Source: SAR116 cluster bacterium | Lineage (GTDB): Bacteria > Pseudomonadota > Alphaproteobacteria > Puniceispirillales > Puniceispirillaceae | Assembly (NCBI GenBank): GCA_002722385.1 | Contig: PBLR01000023.1 | Coordinates: 1 to 8,240 of the forward strand | Length of the DNA: 8,240 nt | Direction: 5' to 3' | Shown: positions 1-3,888 of the stretch, piece by piece | Layout of the letters: every line of letters begins with the position of its first letter | How positions within the stretch are numbered: the first letter of the stretch is position 1 | Position numbers and translations under genes: made by a program | Notes under the pieces: generated by a model | Databases searched by the model: none | What the model was told of the DNA's origin: nothing | What the model saw: the letters and a program-made list of their open reading frames with translations, nothing else

Positions 1-82
1 TTTCAATCTGGCCAATCGCCGCTTCAAGCGCTTTGGTCTTATCAGTCTCGTTCATCTTCAGTTCCACAAGTTCAGCACCCAT
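1..82 (-). CDS. recA: RecA recombinase, N-terminal fragment (gene runs off the left edge)
   Basis: RecA is the ATP-dependent strand-exchange protein of homologous recombination and the co-protease that triggers LexA self-cleavage in the SOS response. Only 27 codons are visible. After an N-terminal extension, residues 15-27 read DKTKALEAAIGQI plus E, which matches the conserved first helix of alphaproteobacterial RecA (the K-A-L-x-x-A-x-x-Q-I-E pattern). The ATP-binding Walker motifs lie outside the window. I chose the ATG at 80-82 because GGAGGC (88-93) lies 5 bases upstream as a strong ribosome binding site. A second in-frame ATG at 53-55 would give a more usual N-terminus (MNETDKTK) but has a poorer ribosome site. 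The gene is divergent from the coiled-coil gene to its right, with a candidate LexA operator between them. Identity rests on a short stretch but is distinctive. Confidence 0.85.
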   Translation of the reverse strand, partial: MGAELVELKMNETDKTKALEAAIGQIE

Positions 83-240
83 TTGAAGCCTCCATCTTGC
101 ATATTTTCTCCCGCTTGCCCAGCGTTAATCTGGTCTGGTCAAGCCACCTGCTCCAGCCTGTCGCTGGCGGTGTGATCTTCCCGGCTTTTTCGGGGCGGTC
201 TGTTGCCGCCTGACCTAACCCTGCGCCGACCATGACTCTA

Positions 241-269
241 ATGTGTACTGTTTTTGTTCCATTTGTCAA
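241..269 (-). promoter_or_regulatory. Candidate recA promoter
   Basis: Reading leftward, a perfect TTGACA (-35; plus-strand 264-269) is followed after 16-17 bases by TACACA/ACACAT (about 241-247), a weak -10. It would start a recA transcript near position 235 with an untranslated leader of about 150 nt. The -35 is a perfect consensus match and the -10 is poor, which suits a gene that needs derepression or has strong upstream control. This is sequence inference only. Confidence 0.4.
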
Positions 270-276
270 CCAAAAT

Positions 277-291
277 ATTCACCTTTTGTTC
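277..291 (+). promoter_or_regulatory. Candidate LexA (SOS) operator, ATTC-N7-GTTC
   Basis: Positions 277-280 read ATTC and 288-291 read GTTC with exactly seven bases between. This matches 7 of 8 fixed bases of the alphaproteobacterial LexA box, the direct repeat GTTC-N7-GTTC (read from recA it is GAAC-N7-GAAT). It lies 7 bases upstream of the recA -35. It also overlaps the -35 of the candidate rightward promoter for the coiled-coil gene. Known biology: recA is almost always LexA-controlled, and in alphaproteobacteria through this type of site. The mismatch and the unusual position relative to the -35 keep confidence moderate. Confidence 0.45.
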
Positions 292-315
292 TTTTTGATT
301 TTTTCCCGTTAGAAT
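286..315 (+). promoter_or_regulatory. Candidate rightward promoter for the coiled-coil gene
   Basis: TTGTTC (286-291) is followed, after 18 bases, by TAGAAT (310-315), a 5/6 match to the -10 consensus. A transcript would begin near 322 and carry about 130 nt of leader before the ATG at 455. The -35 hexamer contains the right half of the candidate LexA box, so LexA binding would be expected to block it. This is weak to moderate sequence inference. Confidence 0.35.
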
Positions 316-454
316 CAGAGGGCTGGCGCGGTTTACTCTCGTCTCACGGCTGGGGGAAGATCTGTTTTTTGCAACTTGCAGATGCTTTTCACTGTGAATA
401 TCACCAGCCAGACTGAAGATTCAAAAGACCGCTTTGGAACCGGAACCACCGGCC

Positions 455-922
455 ATGCCCGGCATTGATGTCAATATTTTGTTTTCTGCACTGTTCACCC
501 AGTTGGGGATGGCCGGCAGTATTGGTGTTGTGCTGTTTGTTGGCGGGCGATGGACAGCCCGTATTGAAGAGCGGCTGAGCGCGGTTGAGAACCGCTTTGG
601 TGATGTGGACCGCCGGTTTGATAAAGTTGACCCCCGATTCGAGGATATGGACAGGCGGATGACTGAGGGGTTTGCCACAATTCATCAACGGTTTGACGAT
701 GTGGACCTGCGGTTTGATGATATGAATAAAAGATTTGATGATGTGAATATAAGAATAGACTGCCTTGAGACCCGAATCGCCAGTCTGAAAGAGCGGGTCG
801 GACATCTGAAGGTCAGGATGGGCGAGATACCGGAGGTGACCATTGACCGGCTCATGAATCTGTTCCAGCTGCGAGAAGCGGTGATCACCACCACCACAGA
901 AGCCAGCAAAAATGCAAGATGA
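455..922 (+). CDS. Membrane-anchored coiled-coil protein of unknown function
   Basis: I do not recognise a named family. The 155-aa protein has a hydrophobic segment at about residues 7-30 (NILFSALF through VVLFVGG), probably one membrane anchor, followed by a long charged coiled coil (about 35-125) and a short tail. Arginines stand at 47, 54, 61 and 68, then 79, 86, 93, 100, 107, 114 and 121. The spacing is exactly seven except for one eleven-residue step. Most units read R-F-D/E-D-V/M-D/N. I chose the ATG at 455, with GGAA at 442-445 as a modest ribosome site. A TTG at 434 would add seven proline-rich residues. The gene is divergent from recA, may share its LexA-type operator, and converges with dksA. 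It could be a scaffold, a membrane-linked adaptor, or an MCU-regulator-like or Bdr-like repeat protein. No function can be assigned. Codon periodicity and the strict heptads make a real gene likely. Confidence 0.75.
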   Translation: MPGIDVNILFSALFTQLGMAGSIGVVLFVGGRWTARIEERLSAVENRFGDVDRRFDKVDPRFEDMDRRMTEGFATIHQRFDDVDLRFDDMNKRFDDVNIRIDCLETRIASLKERVGHLKVRMGEIPEVTIDRLMNLFQLREAVITTTTEASKNAR

Positions 923-951
923 GTGGGCGACAAGTCTCCTCACCCGCCCGT
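923..951. terminator. Weak hairpin between two convergent genes
   Basis: GGGCG (925-929) pairs with CGCCC (945-949), extended by two G-U pairs, around a 15-nt loop. It fills the 44-base gap between the coiled-coil gene stop and the dksA stop, so it could serve both transcripts. No run of T follows on either strand, so intrinsic termination is doubtful. Confidence 0.25.
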
Positions 952-966
952 GATGTCTGTCAGGGC

Positions 967-1419
967 TTAATCGTCGCGGTGGACGCGTTCCATGCGTTCG
1001 TGCTGTTCCTGGGCAGCAAGTGACATAGAGGCGATCGGCCGGGCTTCCAGACGGGCCAGGCTGATTGGCTCGTCTGTTTCGGTGCAATAGCCAAAGGTGC
1101 CGTCTTCAATCCGACGCAGGGCCGATTCAATCTTCTGCAGCAATTTACGTTCCCGGTCACGGGTTCGTAGGTCAAGCGCTGCTGCGCTTTCAATTTGCGC
1201 CCGGTCCATCTGGTCAGGTTTATGCAGGCTTTCGGTCGACAGATTGGCAATGGTCTGGTTAGCCTCATCCAAGAGTTCTGCCCGCCAGGCCAACAGCTTC
1301 TGGCGGAAATATTCGCGCTGCCGGTCATTCATGAACTCTTCATTGCCTGAAGGCTTGTAGCCTTCAGGCAAAACCGTAATCGGGGTATCAACAGGGGTAG
1401 AAGATTTCGGGTTGCCCAT
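967..1419 (-). CDS. dksA: DksA-family RNA polymerase-binding transcription factor, zinc-ligand-poor alphaproteobacterial type
   Basis: DksA enters the RNA polymerase secondary channel and, with ppGpp, adjusts initiation at rRNA, amino-acid and stress promoters. The 150-aa product (family usually 130-150) has a variable N-terminus (1-30), a coiled-coil hairpin (about 33-105) and a C-terminal globular domain. The tip motif is seen as MDRA (71-74), with the key aspartate D72 and alanine A74, followed by the signature RTRDRERKLL (85-94). The zinc-finger region reads FGYC (109-112) and RLEARPIA (123-130), but of the four ligand positions only C112 remains. The others are T115, S133 and A136. This loss is typical of alphaproteobacterial DksA such as that of Rhodobacter, so it is not decay. 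The C-terminus RVHRDD is also typical. The start ATG (1417-1419) has AAAGGA nine to ten bases upstream (1429-1434). Confidence 0.93.
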   Translation of the reverse strand: MGNPKSSTPVDTPITVLPEGYKPSGNEEFMNDRQREYFRQKLLAWRAELLDEANQTIANLSTESLHKPDQMDRAQIESAAALDLRTRDRERKLLQKIESALRRIEDGTFGYCTETDEPISLARLEARPIASMSLAAQEQHERMERVHRDD

Positions 1420-1503
1420 GATACAAAATCCTTTGCTGTCACAAAAGCCCAGTTCGACACGTCAGCAAGGCGAATCTCGCCGTTGGTGTCGTGACTGGTC
1501 ACT

Positions 1504-1532
1504 CTGTTACTTGATTCCCGATTTCGTTTCAA
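1504..1532 (-). promoter_or_regulatory. Candidate dksA promoter
   Basis: Reading leftward, TTGAAA (1527-1532) is followed by a 17-base spacer and TAACAG (1504-1509). The -35 fits well and the -10 is mediocre. Just downstream lies an inverted repeat, GTGAC-TG-GTCAC (1491-1502), placed where an operator could act on the start site near 1498. The predicted leader is about 80 nt. This is unproven. Confidence 0.3.
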
Positions 1533-1697
1533 CCCCTGTTGCCACGACCAAAATCAGACACGTCAACCCGCATCGCTGCCGCTTTGCCTTGTTGCGCCTG
1601 CTTTGCCTGTTGTTTGTTAATTTTGCCCTAATCACGCAAATGTGATTTGCCCTGCCCGTCCCCATTATTGGGTGAGCAAAAAAACATTCTGAAAAAC

Positions 1698-1737
1698 GGC
1701 CATCGGACATCTTGATTTTGTTCAAGCGGCCTTTTTT
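1698..1737 (+). terminator. Terminator-like hairpin with T6 tail
   Basis: An inner hairpin, CTTGA (1711-1715) with TCAAG (1722-1726), is enclosed by GGCC (1698-1701) and GGCC (1728-1731), which can pair with each other although the left side has an unpaired stretch between them. Six T follow at 1732-1737. Reading leftward, GGCC is followed by GTTTTTC, so it could work in both directions. No annotated gene ends here, which is odd: dksA runs away from it and the DUF3553 gene starts later. Confidence 0.35.
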
Positions 1738-1884
1738 CACCCCTGATATATCTGATGAGGTGTTTTTACAGGCCGGAATAGACCGCAAAACAGCAGCTGA
1801 GTGATTAGACAGGCGCAAAACTTTGCCGTAAACTGCGCCCAAAGGGAAGCGGCAGACAGCCGGTATTCAGGAGACTGATACAGC

Positions 1885-2079
1885 ATGATGTTTGATTTTG
1901 AGGTCGGCGATTTCGTCCGCCATCCGGTCCGGCCTGACTGGGGAGATGGTCAGGTTCAGTCGATCATTGGTCAAGTGGTGACCGTAACGTTTGAAGAGGC
2001 CGGAAAACAAGTCATCCATACAGAGCATATCGCGCTGGAGCTTGTCGCAGAGAAGACAGAACAGGCCAGAAATCGATAA
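1885..2079 (+). CDS. DUF3553 family small protein (Tudor/KOW-like, unknown function)
   Basis: The 64-aa product carries, at residues 4-53, the DUF3553 signature: F-E-V-G-D-F-V-R-H-P, then RPDWGDGQVQSIIG, then VTVTFEEAGKQVI. The family is common in Alphaproteobacteria and has no assigned role. The layout (G-x-x-V-x-H-P, W-G-x-G-x-V, V-x-F-x-x-x-G-K) resembles the C-terminal Tudor-like domain of UvrD/PcrA, which contacts RNA polymerase, so a nucleic-acid or polymerase contact is a reasonable inference but not shown. Residues 54-64 are a short charged tail. Of two adjacent ATG codons I chose 1885, because AGGAG (1869-1873) is 11 bases upstream; 1888 would be 14. The gene precedes the formate dehydrogenase operon by 90 bases on the same strand but need not belong to it. 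No membrane segment or signal peptide is seen. Confidence 0.85.
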   Translation: MMFDFEVGDFVRHPVRPDWGDGQVQSIIGQVVTVTFEEAGKQVIHTEHIALELVAEKTEQARNR

Positions 2080-2094
2080 AAGAGCACGGCTGTT

Positions 2095-2139
2095 TCTGGT
2101 CACAGTGGGCAGGCGTAATTTTGCCGTCGTAAGACCAGA
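2095..2139. promoter_or_regulatory. Inverted repeat ahead of the formate dehydrogenase operon
   Basis: TCTGGTC (2095-2101) is a perfect reverse complement of GACCAGA (2133-2139). Inside it GGCA (2108-2111) can pair with TGCC (2122-2125). The structure fills half of the 90-base gap before the fused formate dehydrogenase subunit and ends 16 bases before its ribosome site (AAGGA, 2155-2159). It could be an operator, an mRNA leader structure or a terminator for the DUF3553 gene, but no T run follows. Confidence 0.3.
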
Positions 2140-2169
2140 TGGCCGAAAAATCTTAAGGAACCGGTAAAG

Positions 2170-3888
2170 ATGCCAGATACACATATCAGCCAAGACAGCC
2201 CGTCACAGCGAGGCGGCCGGTTCAAACCCAAAGGCCGCCAGGTTGACCCGCAAAGTCTTGCTGCTGTGGGGGCTATGCTGGCCCCGTATCTGGACGGGCA
2301 GGCCCCGGTCCGTGATCGGCTGATTGAATATCTACATATCCTGCAGGATGAGGCCGGTCATCTGGGCGCAGCTGATTTGGCGGCGCTGGCCGCGCTGATG
2401 CGCCTGCCTATGGCTGAGGTCTGGGAAGTGGCCAGTTTTTATGATCATTTTGAGCTGGTCCGCGAAGCAGAGACACCGCCGCCGCCACGCACGATCAGAG
2501 TGTGTACATCGCTGTCCTGTGCGCTGGCCGGGTCTGAGGAAATGCTGACGAGGCTGCAGGCAGAGGCCGGCGCAGATGTGCGCTATGTTGCGGCCCCGTG
2601 CCTAGGCGCGTGTGACAAGGCCCCGGCGGCCGCAGACGGGCATCACCTGATTGAATGTGCAGATCAGGACGGTTTGCGCGCGCGCACAGAGGCCGCCCCG
2701 GCGCATAAGCCGCTGGAAGGCTACACAGATTTTGCCGCCTATTGCCAGGCGGGCGGATATCAGCTGGCACAGGACCTGGCCGCAGGCACAAAAGATAAGA
2801 CCGAGCTTCTGTCAGTCATAGAAGCCTCTGCTTTACGGGGCCTGGGCGGGGCCGGATTTCCCACCGGCCGGAAATGGCGGATCGTGTCCGGATATGACGG
2901 GCCGCGCTATCTGGCGGTGAATGGGGATGAGGGCGAGCCCGGCACCTTCAAAGACAGGCATTATTTGTCCACCGACCCGCACCGGATGATCGAAGGGGTT
3001 CTGATCGCGGCCCATATCGTCGGCATAGAGAAAGCCTTTATCTATATGCGTGATGAATATCCTGAGATTATCGAGATGCTGAGAGCCGAGCTGGCCAAAG
3101 TGCGCAGCGCCGGTCTGGCAGGACATGTTGAGATTGAGCTGCGGCGCGGGGCCGGGGCCTATATCTGCGGCGAAGAATCAGCCATGATCGAAAGTATTGA
3201 AGGCAAGCGCGGGCTGCCGCGTCACCGCCCGCCTTATGTGGCTGAAGCCGGTATTTTCGGCCAGCCGACCCTGGTCAACAATGTGGAGACCCTGTTCTGG
3301 GTGCGCGATATTCTGGAGCATGGGGCTGACTGGTATAACGCGCAAGGCAAGGACGGGCATCCGGGGTTCCGGACCTATTCCGTGTCCGGCCGGGTCAAAC
3401 GCCCTGGCCTGGTGACCGCCGCCGCCGGCAGCACAGCAGAAGAGCTGATCGCGGCCTGTGGCGGGATGGCAGACGGGCATACCTTGAAAGCCTATCTGCC
3501 GGGCGGCGCGTCAGGCGGAATTCTGCCGGCCAGCAAAGCCGATATCCCGCTTGATTTCGGCGGCGCGCTGGCAGAAGAAGGCTGTTTTGTAGGATCACAT
3601 GCGGTGGTTGTGCTGTCTGATCAGGATAATATCTGGCAGGCGGCATTGAATTTAATGCGGTTTTTTGCACATGAAAGCTGCGGGCAATGCACCCCCTGCC
3701 GGTCCGGCACACAAAAAGCAGCTGAGGTGATGGCCGGTCCCGTCCCGGATACAGAACTGCTGGGAGAACTGGCCGAAGTGATGGCAGATGCCAGTATCTG
3801 TGGTCTGGGCCAGGCCGCGCCCAACCCGCTTGTCAGCGCAATGACACATTTCCCGCAAGATATCAGCCCAGAACAGGCAGGTGAATGA
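2170..3888 (+). CDS. fdh1B: NAD-dependent formate dehydrogenase, fused NuoE/NuoF-like diaphorase subunit (Fdh1B / FdsG-FdsB fusion type)
   Basis: This subunit takes electrons from the catalytic subunit and passes them through FMN to NAD+ in the cytoplasm. Residues about 25-165 are a NuoE/FdsG-like thioredoxin-fold domain with [2Fe-2S] ligands C112, C117, C144 and C148. Residues about 180-572 are a NuoF/FdsB-like domain: RGLGGAGFPTGRKW (223-236) and NGDEGEPGTFKDR (251-263) form the FMN/NADH site, AYICGEES lies at 330-337, and the C-terminal [4Fe-4S] ligands are C504, C507, C510 and C544. In many bacteria (Rhodobacter, Cupriavidus) these are two genes, fdsG and fdsB. The single 572-aa fusion matches the Methylobacterium FDH1 beta subunit. 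The start ATG has AAGGA ten bases upstream. The stop overlaps the next gene's start (ATGA), so the pair is a translationally coupled operon. No signal peptide or membrane segment is seen. A stray NuoEF of complex I is excluded by the downstream catalytic partner and the absence of other nuo genes. Confidence 0.93.
   Translation: MPDTHISQDSPSQRGGRFKPKGRQVDPQSLAAVGAMLAPYLDGQAPVRDRLIEYLHILQDEAGHLGAADLAALAALMRLPMAEVWEVASFYDHFELVREAETPPPPRTIRVCTSLSCALAGSEEMLTRLQAEAGADVRYVAAPCLGACDKAPAAADGHHLIECADQDGLRARTEAAPAHKPLEGYTDFAAYCQAGGYQLAQDLAAGTKDKTELLSVIEASALRGLGGAGFPTGRKWRIVSGYDGPRYLAVNGDEGEPGTFKDRHYLSTDPHRMIEGVLIAAHIVGIEKAFIYMRDEYPEIIEMLRAELAKVRSAGLAGHVEIELRRGAGAYICGEESAMIESIEGKRGLPRHRPPYVAEAGIFGQPTLVNNVETLFWVRDILEHGADWYNAQGKDGHPGFRTYSVSGRVKRPGLVTAAAGSTAEELIAACGGMADGHTLKAYLPGGASGGILPASKADIPLDFGGALAEEGCFVGSHAVVVLSDQDNIWQAALNLMRFFAHESCGQCTPCRSGTQKAAEVMAGPVPDTELLGELAEVMADASICGLGQAAPNPLVSAMTHFPQDISPEQAGE

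Larger units (their letters stand above)
83..454. other. Divergent intergenic region with a structured recA leader
   Basis: The 372 bases between recA and the coiled-coil gene hold the candidate promoters and operator listed separately. The part that would be the recA mRNA leader contains two perfect 5-bp hairpins: CCAGC (153-157) with GCTGG (163-167), and GGCGG (194-198) with CCGCC (206-210). A CCCG/CGGG pair with a T-rich loop also lies near 179-194. An open frame covers part of the stretch in the leftward direction, but it overlaps both the promoter and the recA start and has no ribosome site, so I do not call it a gene. I see nothing clear at 316-430. Confidence 0.5.
1420..1884. other. 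Gene-poor gap with several inverted repeats
   Basis: No convincing protein gene occupies these 465 bases; the open frames present lack ribosome sites and resemble no family. Besides the dksA promoter area it contains: AATCAC (1630-1635) with GTGATT (1642-1647), a perfect 6-bp arm pair around GCAAAT; CCCA (1661-1664) with TGGG (1669-1672); and a terminator-like element at 1698-1737. The stretch 1740-1868 shows only weak AT-rich candidates for a promoter of the DUF3553 gene. A small RNA is possible but unsupported beyond these structures. Confidence 0.4.

Noticed and set aside
72..269. Possible leader peptide upstream of recA (65 codons, leftward)
   Set aside because: Its start lies inside the predicted -35, it has no ribosome site, and it overlaps the recA start in another frame.
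256..270. Second possible LexA half-site pair, GTTC-N7-CAAC
   Set aside because: Only 5 of 8 fixed bases match, so it is likely chance.
401..1087. Long leftward open frame of 228 codons opposite the coiled-coil gene
   Set aside because: It shadows the heptad repeats on the opposite strand (its own repeats, such as HIIKS, mirror them), overlaps the end of dksA and has no family resemblance.
1456..1565. 9-bp direct repeat GACACGTCA at 1456-1464 and 1557-1565 flanking the dksA promoter
   Set aside because: A 9-mer pair in about 500 bases is expected by chance roughly half the time, and no third copy or known factor supports it.
1507..1842. Leftward open frame of 111 codons in the dksA to DUF3553 gap
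   Set aside because: No ribosome site, no recognisable domain, and it runs across the candidate dksA promoter and the hairpins.
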